From assembly GCA_003612395.1 (NCBI GenBank), contig RAYQ01000018.1, forward strand, positions 42,712-106,711: a stretch of 64,000 nucleotides of DNA, given 5' to 3'. The position numbers and the translations under genes were made by a program. Below the pieces are notes generated by a model, which saw nothing but the letters and a program-made list of their open reading frames with translations, ran no database searches and was not told the origin of the DNA. Source of the stretch: Parablautia intestinalis (GTDB lineage Bacteria; Bacillota; Clostridia; Lachnospirales; Lachnospiraceae). Of the stretch, positions 51,875 through 61,551 are shown piece after piece (position 1 is the first letter of the stretch; every line of letters begins with the position of its first letter).

Positions 51875-52465
51875 ATGAGTTTGGTGCCTTATGTCATTGA
51901 ACAGACAAGCAGAGGAGAGCGTTCCTACGATATTTATTCCAGACTTTTAAAGGAAAGAATTATTTTCCTTGGAGAGGAAGTCAACGAGGTGACAGCCAGT
52001 CTGATAGTGGCGCAGATGCTTTTTTTGGAGGCTGAGGATCCGGAGAAGGATATTCAGTTTTATATTAACAGTCCTGGCGGAAGTGTGACGGCAGGCATGG
52101 CAATCTATGACACCATGCAGTATATTAAATGTGATGTGGCAACCAATTGCATGGGTATGGCGGCCAGCATGGGCGCATTCCTGTTAGCAGGCGGCGCTAA
52201 AGGCAAAAGACTTGCCCTGCCTAATGCTGAGATTATGATTCACCAGCCTCTTGGCGGCGCCCAGGGGCAGGCCACTGAAATTGAAATTGCGGCAAGGCAT
52301 ATTTTGCAAACCAAGGAAAAGTTAAACAGAATGCTGGCGGAAAATACCGGCAAGGATTATGAGGTAATCGCGGCGGATACAGAAAGAGATAACTGGATGA
52401 GCGCCGAGGAAGCCAGAGAATATGGTCTGATTGATAAGGTACTTTATAAGCGGTCAGATAAATAA
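51875..52465 (+). CDS. clpP: ATP-dependent Clp protease proteolytic subunit ClpP
   Basis: A 196-residue ClpP serine protease. Ser in [12 protein letters not shown] (about residue 98), His in [12 protein letters not shown] and the catalytic Asp in [25 protein letters not shown] loop is present. Forms a degradation complex with ClpX, encoded next. GGAGGATATATA before the ATG. Confidence 0.96.
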   Translation: MSLVPYVIEQTSRGERSYDIYSRLLKERIIFLGEEVNEVTASLIVAQMLFLEAEDPEKDIQFYINSPGGSVTAGMAIYDTMQYIKCDVATNCMGMAASMGAFLLAGGAKGKRLALPNAEIMIHQPLGGAQGQATEIEIAARHILQTKEKLNRMLAENTGKDYEVIAADTERDNWMSAEEAREYGLIDKVLYKRSDK

Positions 52466-52504
52466 TGTAACTAAGCGATGCTTGTGCTATGCGGGGGTGA
52501 AAGG

Positions 52505-53761
52505 ATGGCAGGAAAAAATTCCGATAACATCAGATGTTCTTTCTGCAATAAGACCCAGGATCAGGTCAGAAAATTAATTGCCGGTCCGGCAGGGGTGTAT
52601 ATCTGCGATGAGTGTGTTGAGATATGCGCTGATATTGTGGAAGAAGAATACGAGGATGAAATTGAAGAAGAGGAAGAGTTTACAATCAATCTCCTAAAAC
52701 CTGTGGAAATCAAGGAATTTCTGGATGATTATGTGATTGGACAGGAAGAGGCAAAGAAAGTTCTGTCGGTGGCTGTATATAATCATTACAAGAGAGTGAC
52801 GGCCCCGCAGGATATAGATGGTGTGGAGCTTCAAAAGAGCAATATTATCATGATAGGACCTACCGGGTCAGGTAAGACCTATTTAGCGCAGACACTGGCA
52901 AAGATTATTAATGTACCCTTTGCAATAGCGGATGCCACCACTTTGACGGAGGCCGGTTATGTGGGGGAAGATGTGGAAAACATTCTTCTGAAATTACTGC
53001 AGGCAGCCGAGTACGATGTGGAGCGTGCCCAGCTGGGTATCATTTATATTGATGAGATTGACAAAATTACAAAAAAAAGCGAAAATGTCTCTATTACCAG
53101 AGATGTGTCAGGTGAAGGCGTACAGCAGGCGCTCCTTAAAATCATAGAAGGAACAGTAGCCAGTGTGCCGCCTCAGGGCGGAAGAAAGCATCCTCACCAG
53201 GAATTGATTCAGGTAGATACTTCCAATATTCTGTTTATATGCGGAGGTGCTTTTGACGGACTGGAAAAGATTGTTGAAAACAGGCTGAACCGCAATTCTA
53301 TTGGTTTCGAGGCTGAGATTGCGGAAAAGGGTAATCAGGAGATCAGCAAAATGCTTGCTGAGGTAACACCACAGGATTTGGTGAAGTTTGGATTGATTCC
53401 CGAATTCGTGGGGCGTGTCCCCATCAATGTATCCCTTCAGGGGTTAGACGAAAAGGCGCTTTACAGAATTCTGACAGAGCCCAAAAGCGCTCTGATCAAG
53501 CAATACCAGAAGCTGTTTAAATTTGATAATGTAAAGCTTACTTTTGAGAAAGACGCGGTACGGCTGATAGCCAGTCAGGCTTTTGAGCGTAAGACAGGAG
53601 CAAGAGGACTGCGCTCCATCATGGAAAAAGTAATGATGGATGTGATGTACCAGATTCCGTCAGACGATACAATTGAAGAGTGCGTTATTACGAAAGGCGC
53701 GGTAGAAGGTACCAGTGAACCCCTGTTAATACATCGTGAAATAATGCGCAAGGTCAGATAA
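52505..53761 (+). CDS. clpX: ClpX ATPase, specificity subunit of ClpXP
   Basis: A 418-residue AAA+ unfoldase. N-terminal zinc-binding domain ([11 protein letters not shown] ... CDECVEIC), Walker [13 protein letters not shown], pore loop [11 protein letters not shown], Walker [11 protein letters not shown], ClpP-binding IGF loop in [10 protein letters not shown], and PEFVGRVP near sensor 2. Start at ATG 52505 after GGGGGTGAAAGG. Terminator downstream. Confidence 0.96.
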   Translation: MAGKNSDNIRCSFCNKTQDQVRKLIAGPAGVYICDECVEICADIVEEEYEDEIEEEEEFTINLLKPVEIKEFLDDYVIGQEEAKKVLSVAVYNHYKRVTAPQDIDGVELQKSNIIMIGPTGSGKTYLAQTLAKIINVPFAIADATTLTEAGYVGEDVENILLKLLQAAEYDVERAQLGIIYIDEIDKITKKSENVSITRDVSGEGVQQALLKIIEGTVASVPPQGGRKHPHQELIQVDTSNILFICGGAFDGLEKIVENRLNRNSIGFEAEIAEKGNQEISKMLAEVTPQDLVKFGLIPEFVGRVPINVSLQGLDEKALYRILTEPKSALIKQYQKLFKFDNVKLTFEKDAVRLIASQAFERKTGARGLRSIMEKVMMDVMYQIPSDDTIEECVITKGAVEGTSEPLLIHREIMRKVR

Positions 53762-53765
53762 TAAG

Positions 53766-53791
53766 TGCCGCCGTCAGGGCGGCATTTTGTT
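53766..53791 (+). terminator. Terminator of clpX
   Basis: TGCCGCC / GGCGGCA stem (53766-53772 with 53778-53784), followed by TTTTGTT. Implies that lon may start its own transcript; a partial palindromic repeat follows at 53793. Confidence 0.8.
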
Positions 53792-53792
53792 A

Positions 53793-53812
53793 CAATAAAC
53801 GGCTGGCGAAGC
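53793..53812 (+). repeat. Partial palindromic repeat between clpX and lon
   Basis: AATAAACGGCTGGCGAAGCA keeps the left arm and core of the dispersed element; the right arm is missing. Confidence 0.4.
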
Positions 53813-53846
53813 AATTAAAAGGCTATGGAAAGGCGTGGGGATTTTT

Positions 53847-56201
53847 ATGAGTGAAATGATAACTAAGACAGAGCAGCTTCTTATATTGCCTGTCATCTCT
53901 TTACGCGGGATGACCGTATTGCCGGGCATGGTAATACACTTTGATTTAAACAGGGAAAAATCCGTTCAGGCATTAGAATATGCCATGATGAAAAGCGGCA
54001 GGATTTTTCTGGTAACGCAAAAGGATCCGGGGGTGGATGTGCCCGAAGAGGAAGACCTCTACCGTGTGGGCACAATCAGTGCGGTGAAGCAGATTACAAG
54101 GCTGCCAAACAAAATAGTCCGCGTATTGGTGGAAGGTATTGGACGGGGAATTTTGCATGAAACAAACAAAGAAAATACAAAGTTTCTGGAAGGATATTTA
54201 GAGCAGGTTTCTGATGAATGGCCGAAGGAAGATGAGATGGAGCAGGAGGCCATGCTAAGACAGCTTCGGGAGTATTTTGCTGCATTTGCAGCTCATTATC
54301 CTAAGCTGGATAAGAATGCCGTACAAAGGTATGCCCAGATTCATTCTATCGGAAAACTGATTGACCAGATCACCATGAATCTTCCTGTGGGTTATGAAAA
54401 AAAGCAGGAAATTCTGGAGATGATTTCTATAAAGGAACGTTACGAAATACTGTGTACCCACCTGCTAAATGAAATAGAAATTGCCAGGGTGCGGGAAGAT
54501 TTGGCAGGCAGGATGCGGGAACGAGTGGATAAAAACCAAAAGGAATATCTTTTGCGGGAACAGCTCCGTTATATCAGGGAGGAGTTAGGAGAAGAAGGTT
54601 CCTTTTCAGATGCGGACCAGTTTGAGGAGGCGCTTAAGGCTTTAGAAGCCTCCGATGAAGTGAAAGAGAAGATTAAGAAAGAAATCACACGTTTTAGAAA
54701 TGTGATGGGCAGCAGCTCCGAGAGCGCCGTGGAACGCGCTTATATTGAAACGCTCTTAGAACTTCCATGGGATCATGCATCAAAGGATAATGAGAGCATG
54801 AAGCGGGCCAAGAATATTCTGGAAAAGGATCACTATGGCCTTTCGCAGGTGAAGGAGAGAATTCTGGAATTTTTAGCGGTGCGCTGCCTGACAAAAAAAG
54901 GGGAAAGTCCGATTATCTGTCTGGTGGGGCCCCCGGGAACCGGCAAAACATCCATTGCCAAAAGCGTCGCCAGAGCGCTTAGCAAAAAATATGTGCGGAT
55001 TTGCTTAGGCGGCGTGCGGGACGAGGCGGAAATAAGAGGCCACAGAAAAACCTATGTGGGAGCTATGCCTGGGCGTATTGCAGCGGGCTTAAAGCAGGCG
55101 GGGGTAAAGAATCCCCTTATGCTTTTGGATGAAATTGACAAGGTGAGCAATGACTACAAGGGAGACACCTTTTCAGCGCTTTTGGAGGTTCTTGACGGCG
55201 AGCAGAATGTGAGGTTTAGGGATCATTATGTGGAGATTCCGTTAGATCTATCCGAGGTGCTTTTTATCGCGACAGCCAATACCACGCAGACAATTCCAAG
55301 ACCTTTGCTTGACAGAATGGAGGTCATTGAGGTAAACAGCTATACGGAAAATGAAAAGTTCCATATAGCCAAAGATCATCTCCTTGGCAAGCAGATGGAA
55401 AAAAACGGTATTACAAAGCAGATGATGACCATTCAGGATGGCGCGCTTAAGAATATTATTACTTATTATACAAAAGAAGCAGGCGTAAGAGAACTGGAGA
55501 GAAAGATTGGAGATATCTGCCGTAAGAGTGCGAAGGAAATTTTGGAGGCCCGGGAGGCAGATGAAAAGCAGGAGAGTGTACGGGTCAGGGTGACAGCTTC
55601 CAATCTGGACAAATATCTGGGTAAGAGAAAATACAGTCTGGACAAGGCAAACAAAGAGCCCCAGGTGGGAATTGTGCGCGGTCTTGCCTGGACAAGTGTA
55701 GGCGGCGATACCCTTCAGACAGAAGTAAATATGATGCCGGGAAAGGGCGATATTGAACTTACCGGTCAAATGGGAGATGTGATGAAGGAGTCCGCTATCA
55801 TCGGAATGAGTTATGTGCGCTCCATTGGAGAGAAATATCACATTTCACCGGAAGTGTTTAAAGAAAATGATTTTCATATACATATTCCGGAGGGCGCTGT
55901 TCCCAAGGACGGTCCTTCTGCCGGTGTTACCATGGCAACAGCACTGTTTTCAGCTATCACAGGCAAAATGGTGCGAAGCGATATTGCCATGACAGGCGAG
56001 GTGACGCTGCGCGGCAGGGTACTTGCCATAGGCGGCCTTAAGGAGAAAATCCTGGCGGCAAAGATGGCCGGCCTTAAGGAAGTCCTTGTGCCGGCAGATA
56101 ACAGGAAAGATATTGAGGAAATTTCAGAGGAAATTAAAGAGGGGCTTATCATCACTTATGTGAAGGATATGAAGGAAGTTTTAAAACATGCGCTGCTTTG
56201 A
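53847..56201 (+). CDS. lon: ATP-dependent Lon protease
   Basis: A 784-residue Lon. N-terminal substrate domain ([20 protein letters not shown]), a coiled linker, AAA+ domain with Walker [15 protein letters not shown] and Walker [10 protein letters not shown], and C-terminal protease domain with catalytic Ser in [14 protein letters not shown] and Lys in [13 protein letters not shown] 53847 is preceded by an in-frame GTG 12 nt upstream (MGIFM), and by the same AGGCTATGGAAAGGC stretch as found before engB. Confidence 0.95.
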   Translation: MSEMITKTEQLLILPVISLRGMTVLPGMVIHFDLNREKSVQALEYAMMKSGRIFLVTQKDPGVDVPEEEDLYRVGTISAVKQITRLPNKIVRVLVEGIGRGILHETNKENTKFLEGYLEQVSDEWPKEDEMEQEAMLRQLREYFAAFAAHYPKLDKNAVQRYAQIHSIGKLIDQITMNLPVGYEKKQEILEMISIKERYEILCTHLLNEIEIARVREDLAGRMRERVDKNQKEYLLREQLRYIREELGEEGSFSDADQFEEALKALEASDEVKEKIKKEITRFRNVMGSSSESAVERAYIETLLELPWDHASKDNESMKRAKNILEKDHYGLSQVKERILEFLAVRCLTKKGESPIICLVGPPGTGKTSIAKSVARALSKKYVRICLGGVRDEAEIRGHRKTYVGAMPGRIAAGLKQAGVKNPLMLLDEIDKVSNDYKGDTFSALLEVLDGEQNVRFRDHYVEIPLDLSEVLFIATANTTQTIPRPLLDRMEVIEVNSYTENEKFHIAKDHLLGKQMEKNGITKQMMTIQDGALKNIITYYTKEAGVRELERKIGDICRKSAKEILEAREADEKQESVRVRVTASNLDKYLGKRKYSLDKANKEPQVGIVRGLAWTSVGGDTLQTEVNMMPGKGDIELTGQMGDVMKESAIIGMSYVRSIGEKYHISPEVFKENDFHIHIPEGAVPKDGPSAGVTMATALFSAITGKMVRSDIAMTGEVTLRGRVLAIGGLKEKILAAKMAGLKEVLVPADNRKDIEEISEEIKEGLIITYVKDMKEVLKHALL

Positions 56202-56231
56202 GGCAGGAATGGGTGTTAGATTTTATCAGTT

Positions 56232-56288
56232 ACAAATTTGCGCCCGGGCCTGATGGGCAGGCTATGGAAAGGCATGGTTATTAGTATG
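56232..56288 (+). promoter_or_regulatory. Diverged leader module before engB
   Basis: Runs ACAAATTTGCGCCCGGGCC, then GGGCAGGCTATGGAAAGGC, ATGGTTATTAGT and ATG (56286). GCCC/GGGC arms can pair. It combines features of the leader cassettes at 60728/61496 with the paired ATG of spoIIAA, the 21492 oxidoreductase and the DJ-1 gene. Confidence 0.5.
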
Positions 56289-56912
56289 GTAATTAAAGAT
56301 GTCACGTTGGAAACGGTGTGCGGCGTTACAAGTGTGCTGCCGGAAAACACCCATATGGAATTTGCTTTTGCAGGTAAAAGCAATGTGGGGAAATCCTCCT
56401 TAATCAACGGACTTATGAACCGGAAGGCTCTTGCGAGAACCAGCGCCCAGCCGGGAAAGACACAGACAATCAATTTTTATAATATTAACGATGCGCTGTA
56501 TTTTGTGGATTTACCGGGTTACGGCTACGCGAAGGCAAATGAGGAAGAAAAGGCAAAATGGGGAAGGATGATTGAAAATTATCTGCATCGCTCCAGACAG
56601 CTGCGGGTGGTATTCCTTCTGGTGGATATTCGCCATGAACCCTCGGGAAATGACAGGCTGATGTATGACTGGATTTTAAAGCAGGGATTTGAACCGGTGA
56701 TCATAGCGACTAAGCTGGACAAAATAAAAAGAAGCCAGATACCAAAGAATATTAAGCTGATTAGGGAAGGACTTAAGACAGTAAAAAATACCGTGATAAT
56801 TCCTTATTCGGCAATAACAAAACAGGGGCGGGAAGAAATTTATACGCTTTTGGATTCCTATCTGGAACAGGAAAGCCCGGAAAATGGAGGCATAAGTGAA
56901 GGGAAGATATAA
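56286..56912 (+). CDS. engB: Ribosome-biogenesis GTP-binding protein YsxC/EngB
   Basis: A 208-residue EngB-type GTPase needed for large-subunit assembly. G1 FAGKSNVGKSSLINGLM, G2 region TSAQPGKTQTINFY, G3 DLPGYGYAK, G4 ATKLDK and G5 SAITKQGREE. Alternative in-frame ATG at 56274 (MVISM). GGAAAGG precedes. The stop overlaps the GTG start of the next gene. Confidence 0.94.
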   Translation: MVIKDVTLETVCGVTSVLPENTHMEFAFAGKSNVGKSSLINGLMNRKALARTSAQPGKTQTINFYNINDALYFVDLPGYGYAKANEEEKAKWGRMIENYLHRSRQLRVVFLLVDIRHEPSGNDRLMYDWILKQGFEPVIIATKLDKIKRSQIPKNIKLIREGLKTVKNTVIIPYSAITKQGREEIYTLLDSYLEQESPENGGISEGKI

Positions 56913-58110
56913 AACTTACTTAAAGGTACTTTTAAATCTGGGGATCATGCTGGTGCTCTTGCTCTTTTGCATGTTTGTACTTCCCAGAGTGGTGATTTAT
57001 TTTATGCCTTTTGTTTTGGGATGGGTGATTGCATGGATTGCAAGCCCTCCGGTTCGTTTTTTTGAAAAGCAATTAAAAATAAAAAGGATGGCGGGATCCG
57101 CCTTTGTGATTATTACTGTAATTGCGCTGGTGATACTGGCGGGATACTTTTTAGGGGTAAGACTTACGGAGCAGATGGTGAATTTTATTGGAGAACTGCC
57201 AAATATGTGGGAAAGCGCCCAGGAGGATTTGGCGCAGATAGAGCAAAAGCTGGAGGCATTCAATAAATACCTGCCCCGGGAAGTCCAGACTGCGCTGAAA
57301 AGCCTTACCGAAAACGTGACAGATTATTTGGGCGGCTTTTTTGGAGATTTAAGCCTGCCTACCATAGAGGCCCTCAGCCGCTTTGCCATGAATCTGCCGT
57401 CCATTTTAATAGGAGTTATTATGTGTGTGTTGTCCGCTTACTTTTTTGTGGCGGACAGAGAGTATGTACCGAATCTCCTTAAAAAGGCTTTGCCGGAATC
57501 CATTATCGGCCACTATGAGATGATTAAAAGAGGATTAAAACATGCGGTGGGAGGATATTTCAAGGCGCAGCTTAAAATAGAATTATGGATGTATGTTCTT
57601 TTGGGGATTGGCTTTAGCGTGCTACGGATCCGGTATGCGTTTATTATTGCTATCGGTGTGGCTTTTTTGGACTTTCTTCCCTTTTTTGGAACAGGTACGG
57701 TTTTGATTCCCTGGGCGGTTATTAAGTTTTTAAGCGGAGATTACACACTGGTGATTGGGCTTTTGATTATCTGGGGAGTTGGACAGCTTGCAAGGCAGCT
57801 TATTCAGCCTAAAATTGTGGGGGAATCCGTGGGGCTTTCGCCTATTCCAACCCTTTTTTTACTGTTTATCGGATATAAAGCAGGGGGAGTTGCCGGTATG
57901 ATCCTGGCCGTTCCTATTGGGATCATTGTGCTGAACATGTATCAGGAGGGGGTATTTGATACCACACTGGACAGTCTGAAAATTTTGTATGCCAGCGTAA
58001 GTAATTTCAGGCATTTGAATGCGGATGATATGGAGTCCGTGCGTATTTACAGGGAAAGAGAGCGCATTGAGAAAATGCAAAAGGAAGAAGGAAAAAAAGT
58101 TTGGAAGTAA
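56896..58110 (+). CDS. AI-2E/YtvI-family membrane protein
   Basis: A 404-residue polytopic protein of the PerM/AI-2E transporter superfamily, sporulation YtvI type. Seven or eight helices: VLLLFCMFVLPRVVIYF, FVIITVIALVILAGYF, VIMCVLSAYFFVADRE, FIIAIGVAFLDFLPFFG, LRIRYA loops and VGMILAVPIGIIVL. GTG start 56896 follows GGAGG by 5 nt and overlaps engB by 17 nt. A perfect hairpin spans its stop codon. Confidence 0.85.
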   Translation: MKGRYKTYLKVLLNLGIMLVLLLFCMFVLPRVVIYFMPFVLGWVIAWIASPPVRFFEKQLKIKRMAGSAFVIITVIALVILAGYFLGVRLTEQMVNFIGELPNMWESAQEDLAQIEQKLEAFNKYLPREVQTALKSLTENVTDYLGGFFGDLSLPTIEALSRFAMNLPSILIGVIMCVLSAYFFVADREYVPNLLKKALPESIIGHYEMIKRGLKHAVGGYFKAQLKIELWMYVLLGIGFSVLRIRYAFIIAIGVAFLDFLPFFGTGTVLIPWAVIKFLSGDYTLVIGLLIIWGVGQLARQLIQPKIVGESVGLSPIPTLFLLFIGYKAGGVAGMILAVPIGIIVLNMYQEGVFDTTLDSLKILYASVSNFRHLNADDMESVRIYRERERIEKMQKEEGKKVWK

Positions 58111-58122
58111 ACTTCCAAACTT
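58097..58122. terminator. Terminator-like hairpin across the YtvI stop codon
   Basis: Perfect 12-bp stem AAGTTTGGAAGT / ACTTCCAAACTT (58097-58108 with 58111-58122) including the TAA in the loop. Preceded by A-run and followed by ATTTAT; may work mainly in the minus direction, where U residues would follow. Confidence 0.55.
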
Positions 58123-58138
58123 ATTTATCGGTAGCAGT

Positions 58139-58159
58139 ACCACAAGCAAAGCTTGTGGT
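58139..58159. other. Hairpin before the dehydrogenase gene
   Basis: ACCACAAGC-AAA-GCTTGTGGT, a 9-bp perfect stem 17 nt upstream of the start codon, next to the AGGGGG ribosome site. Confidence 0.5.
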
Positions 58160-58176
58160 ATGCAGGGGGTATAAGA

Positions 58177-59160
58177 ATGAAAGTTACAGTATATAACTGC
58201 AGGGAATTTGACGAAAAGGAACTGTTTTTAAAATATGGAAAAGAGCTGGGGATAGAGCTTTTACTCTGTCCGGATGCGCCTCATATGGAAAATGCGGCTC
58301 TTGCAAAGGGAAGCACATGCATAGATATAATTACATCTCCCATGCCGGCAGAGCTTTTGAAAGCCTTCGCCGATGTAGGTGTTAAATATGTCACAACGAG
58401 AACCATCGGTTATGATCACATTGATGTAAAGGCTGCAAAGGAGCTGGGTCTGACGGTGGCAAACGCTCCTTATGGCCCGTATGGTGTGGCCGACTATGCA
58501 GTGATGCTTATTCTCATGACAATCCGTAAAATGAAGCGGATTATAGAACGCACGAATATTCAGGATTATTCCTTAAAAGGGATTCAGGGCAGGGAATTAA
58601 AAGATTTGACCGTAGGGGTCATTGGCACAGGGAGGATTGGGCAGAGGGTTCTTGAGAATCTGACCGGTTTTGGCTGTAAACGGATTGCGTATGATTTGTA
58701 TGAAAATGATCAGGTGAAAGCATCCGGTGTGCCCTATGTAACTCTTGATGAGATGTGGCAAAGCGCAGATGTAATAACCCTGCATGCGCCCTTAACGGAT
58801 GACAATTACCATATGATCAATGAGCAGGCAATTGCCAAAATGAAGGATGGCGTAATGCTGGTCAATACGGCAAGGGGGGGACTGATTGACTCTGCGGCTT
58901 TAATAGACGGGATTGAGAGCGGAAAAATAGGCGGAGCAGGCCTTGATGTAGTGGAAAATGAGTTTGGATTGTATTATTATGACCACAAATCAGATATACT
59001 TAATAACAGAGAGCTGGCGATCCTAAGGGGGTTTCCCAATGTGACGGTGACTCATCACATGGCTTTTTATACGGATGATTATGTAGTAACCGTAGTTAGA
59101 GATTCCCTTCTCGGGTGCAAATGCTTTATGGAGGGCAGAGAGAATCCCTGGGAAGTATAA
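58177..59160 (+). CDS. D-2-hydroxyacid dehydrogenase (D-lactate dehydrogenase-like)
   Basis: A 327-residue NAD-dependent D-isomer hydroxyacid dehydrogenase. Motifs: TRTIGYDHIDVKAAKELG, GVADYAVMLILMTIRKMKRI, Rossmann GVIGTGRIGQRVLE, catalytic Arg in NTARGGLID, Glu in VVENEFGLYY and His in VTHHMAFYT. Close in style to D-LDH and to VanH of glycopeptide resistance, but no vanA/vanX genes are near. AGGGGG sits 8 nt before ATG 58177. Confidence 0.9.
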   Translation: MKVTVYNCREFDEKELFLKYGKELGIELLLCPDAPHMENAALAKGSTCIDIITSPMPAELLKAFADVGVKYVTTRTIGYDHIDVKAAKELGLTVANAPYGPYGVADYAVMLILMTIRKMKRIIERTNIQDYSLKGIQGRELKDLTVGVIGTGRIGQRVLENLTGFGCKRIAYDLYENDQVKASGVPYVTLDEMWQSADVITLHAPLTDDNYHMINEQAIAKMKDGVMLVNTARGGLIDSAALIDGIESGKIGGAGLDVVENEFGLYYYDHKSDILNNRELAILRGFPNVTVTHHMAFYTDDYVVTVVRDSLLGCKCFMEGRENPWEV

Positions 59161-59408
59161 GAGATGATAAGAGATGAAGATTTTCTAAGGCGCCGAAAGA
59201 CGCCGCCTAAGAAAATATTCATCTCTGGAAGAATCGCTGTGAGCGATTCTTCTGAAAAAGTTTATGTATTGTTTGTGTAGCAAAACAGCGTGTCTGGAAG
59301 ATGAAAAGAAATGAAGATCTTCAAAGGAGCTGAAAGATGCTGGCGATTTTTCTGAAATGGTTTTGTCTAAGTATTGTTTGTGCCGCAGGGCAGGAATAGG
59401 GAGAAGAT
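59161..59408. repeat. Two-copy imperfect repeat with long hairpins
   Basis: Copy A (59161-59277) contains a hairpin 59170-59226 (arms AGAGATGAAGATTTTCTAAG / complement) and a perfect GAAGAATCGCT-GTG-AGCGATTCTTC stem (59228-59252). Copy B (about 59300-59393) repeats GATGAAAAGAAATGAAGATC ... GGCGATTTTTCTGAAA ... TATTGTTTGTG but lost much of the central hairpin. Confidence 0.65.
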
Positions 59409-60179
59409 GTGCGTAATTTTAAAATAGTTTTGCAGTATGAGGGTACCCGTTACAGGGGGTGGCAGAGGCAGGTCAGCACAGAAAATACTATCCAGGGAAA
59501 GTTAGAGGCCCTGCTTACCAAAATGACGGGAGAAAAAATTGAAATCATTGGCTCCGGCAGAACTGACGCGGGGGTACACGCCTTAGGACAGGTGGCCAAT
59601 TTTCACGCGGATACGCAGATGAGTCCAGAGGAAATTTTAAATTATATGAATTTTTATCTCCCTGAGGATATTGCGGTGATTTCCGTAAAGGAAGTATCCG
59701 AAAGATTCCACAGCCGTCTGAATGTGAAAGGAAAATCCTACTGCTATCGTGTTGTGCAGACAGAGGTTCCCCACATATTTGACAGAAAATACGCGCATTT
59801 TATGAAGGAGGATCTTGACGTTGCCGCTATGGAAAAGGCAGCGGAAATTTTGGTGGGGACCCATGATTTTAAAGCTTTTACTTCAAGCAAAAAAGGGAAA
59901 AAATCTACGGTTCGGACCATAGAAAAGATTGAAATTAAAAAGACAGTAAGCGCTTCTATGAGAATGCAGAATGTTCAGGACGAAATTCGCTTTATCTACA
60001 GCGGAAACGGATTTTTGTACCATATGGTGAGAATTATGACAGGCACGCTCTTAGAGGTGGGGACACATAAGAAAAGACCTGAAGAAGTAGCGGAAATTTT
60101 GGACTCCGGTCTGAGGGAAAAGGCCGGAGAGCTTGTTCCTGCAAAAGGACTTATTTTGATGGAGGTTCGTTATTCGTGA
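59409..60179 (+). CDS. truA: tRNA pseudouridine synthase A
   Basis: A 256-residue TruA that modifies tRNA positions 38-40. Opens with FKIVLQYEGTRYRGWQRQ and holds the catalytic Asp in GSGRTDAGVHALGQ (about residue 52), then GKSYCYRV, FLYHMVRIMTGTLLEVG and the C-terminal KGLILMEVRY. GTG start 59409 after AGGGAGAAGAT. Its stop overlaps the next gene's GTG. Confidence 0.94.
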   Translation: MRNFKIVLQYEGTRYRGWQRQVSTENTIQGKLEALLTKMTGEKIEIIGSGRTDAGVHALGQVANFHADTQMSPEEILNYMNFYLPEDIAVISVKEVSERFHSRLNVKGKSYCYRVVQTEVPHIFDRKYAHFMKEDLDVAAMEKAAEILVGTHDFKAFTSSKKGKKSTVRTIEKIEIKKTVSASMRMQNVQDEIRFIYSGNGFLYHMVRIMTGTLLEVGTHKKRPEEVAEILDSGLREKAGELVPAKGLILMEVRYS

Positions 60180-60670
60180 ACAATAAACTGTTTCGCAGGA
60201 AACATGTCAGGCTCATTTTCTTCCTTTATCTGCTTATCGTATTAAAGGTGATTATTTTTAAATATCCGCTCTGGCAGCTTAGGGAAATCGCAGCAGGCTG
60301 GGAAAAGGATGTAATTCTGGAAGGGCTGGATACGGCTAATTTTACGTTGTTTAAAACCATACGTATGTATATAGATTATTCTGACAGGCTTAACAGCTTT
60401 GAAAATCTGGTGGGAAATGTTGTAGTGTTTATTCCTTTTGGATTTTTGCTGCCCTATGTGATTGACTGGGGCAGAAATTTTCTGGTAATGTTGTTTCATG
60501 CGTTTACTTTTGTGGTTGGGATAGAGGTTTTTCAGCTTTTCAGTGCATTTGGAGCATTTGACGTGGATGATATTCTGCTGAACTGCTTTGGAGCGGTGAT
60601 TGGATATCTGTTTTATCTGGGATTTGAGAGTTACCGAAAACGCTTCGGAAGATCACAGTCACAGATATAA
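60176..60670 (+). CDS. VanZ-like family membrane protein
   Basis: A 164-residue protein with four or five helices: LIFFLYLLIVLKVIIF, then NSFENLVGNVVVFIPFGFLLP, VIDWGRNFLVMLFHAFTFV and VFQLFSAFGAFDVDDILLNCFG, the conserved acidic VDDILLN motif of VanZ-like proteins. GTG start overlaps the truA stop by 4 nt. Not specific to glycopeptide resistance. Confidence 0.85.
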   Translation: MNNKLFRRKHVRLIFFLYLLIVLKVIIFKYPLWQLREIAAGWEKDVILEGLDTANFTLFKTIRMYIDYSDRLNSFENLVGNVVVFIPFGFLLPYVIDWGRNFLVMLFHAFTFVVGIEVFQLFSAFGAFDVDDILLNCFGAVIGYLFYLGFESYRKRFGRSQSQI

Positions 60671-60727
60671 AATCATATATGATTTAGAGGATGCAAAGGG
60701 ACTGCTGTAGATATAAACATGATAAGC

Positions 60728-60784
60728 AAATTTGTGCCCAAGCCCAAATATGAGGGCGGCCAGCAGGAATGGAGGATTAGTATG
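60728..60784 (+). promoter_or_regulatory. Dispersed leader module before the HdeD-like gene
   Basis: AAATTTGTGCCCAAGCCC, AAATATGA, GGGCGGCCAGC, then AGGAATGGAGGATTAGT and ATG (60782). It matches the modules at 27200 (minus) and 61496. The in-frame translation FVPKPKYEGGQQEWRISM resembles that of the GH4 copy. Confidence 0.65.
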
Positions 60785-61372
60785 GTCAGATTTATTAAGG
60801 AATTAAAAGCAAATTATATGGCGTCAGCAATATTGTGTGTGATATTTGGTCTGGTACTTATCATCTGGCCCGGAACAACCGCGCAGATTGTGTGCAGAAT
60901 GCTGGGAGGGGTATTGCTCATTTACGGTATCATACAGATTGCCGTTTATCTGTTTAACAGAGAACGAACGGTTCTCTCCCAGGGGATGCTGGTTTTGGGG
61001 ATTGTTTTTGCCGTGATTGGCGCCTGGATTTTATTAAAGCCTGATACGATCATTAAGGCAGTGCCGGTGATAATAGGGGTTTTAATTGTGATACATGGTA
61101 TGCATAATATTGTCCAGGCGGTTGCCCTGCAAAAAGACGGGTACGAAAAATGGTGGCTTGCGTTTATCTTTGGGTGCCTGACTGTGGCAGCAGGCGGCAT
61201 ACTGATTTATAATCCCTTTGAGACTGTGGAAACAGTAGTCAGACTGATAGGCGCTTTCCTTGTCTATGACGGAGGTTCGGATATCTGGATTTTATCAAGG
61301 GTGGTTAAGGTAAAGCGTGACAAAGAACGGATTATTGACGCGGAATTTGTGGATATTGAGGACGCAGATTGA
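60782..61372 (+). CDS. HdeD/DUF308 family membrane protein
   Basis: A 196-residue six-helix protein with internal repeats (VIFGLVLIIWPGTTAQIV; VLGIVFAVIGAWILLKPDTI; LTVAAGGILIYNPFETVE), as in HdeD-like DUF308 proteins, plus an acidic C-terminal tail. Start at ATG 60782 with TGGAGG 7 nt upstream; the 21 codons before it are leader module. In E. coli HdeD is tied to acid resistance; role here unknown. Confidence 0.82.
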   Translation: MVRFIKELKANYMASAILCVIFGLVLIIWPGTTAQIVCRMLGGVLLIYGIIQIAVYLFNRERTVLSQGMLVLGIVFAVIGAWILLKPDTIIKAVPVIIGVLIVIHGMHNIVQAVALQKDGYEKWWLAFIFGCLTVAAGGILIYNPFETVETVVRLIGAFLVYDGGSDIWILSRVVKVKRDKERIIDAEFVDIEDAD

Positions 61373-61420
61373 CAGTCCTGTTCTAATTACCATAATGTTT
61401 CACGCAGGATAAATTTTCAG

Positions 61421-61435
61421 CCTGCGGGACGCAGG
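61421..61435. other. Hairpin CCTGCG-GGA-CGCAGG
   Basis: A 6-bp perfect stem about 110 nt before the epimerase start, following a T-poor stretch; could be a terminator for the HdeD-like gene, but no T-run follows. Confidence 0.4.
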
Positions 61436-61495
61436 AGTCAGGCGATGCGATGGCATCTTAGACTGCTTATTTATATTAATAAATTTTTCACGGAC

Positions 61496-61551
61496 AAATT
61501 TGTGCCCGGCCCCAATTTGAGGGCTGCCGGCAAGAAAGGAGGATTATTATG
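61496..61551 (+). promoter_or_regulatory. Dispersed leader module before the aldose epimerase gene
   Basis: AAATTTGTGCCCGGCCCC, AATTTGAGGGCTGCCGGCA, then AGAAAGGAGGATTATT and ATG (61549). The hairpin TGCC-C-GGC-CCC / GGG-GCC-GGCA is well paired. One nucleotide shorter than the 60728 copy, so the frames differ. Confidence 0.65.

Noticed and set aside
58177..60670. VanH-like dehydrogenase and VanZ-like protein as a glycopeptide-resistance cluster
   Set aside because: They are 1 kb apart with truA between them, and no vanA/B ligase, vanX, vanY or vanRS genes occur. Both families are common housekeeping members in Firmicutes.
60719..60784. Conserved leader peptide FVPxPKxEGxxQEWRIxM as a translated product
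   Set aside because: The third copy (61496) is one nucleotide shorter, so its frame gives a different peptide; conservation is at the DNA/RNA level and the SD-ATG follows it.
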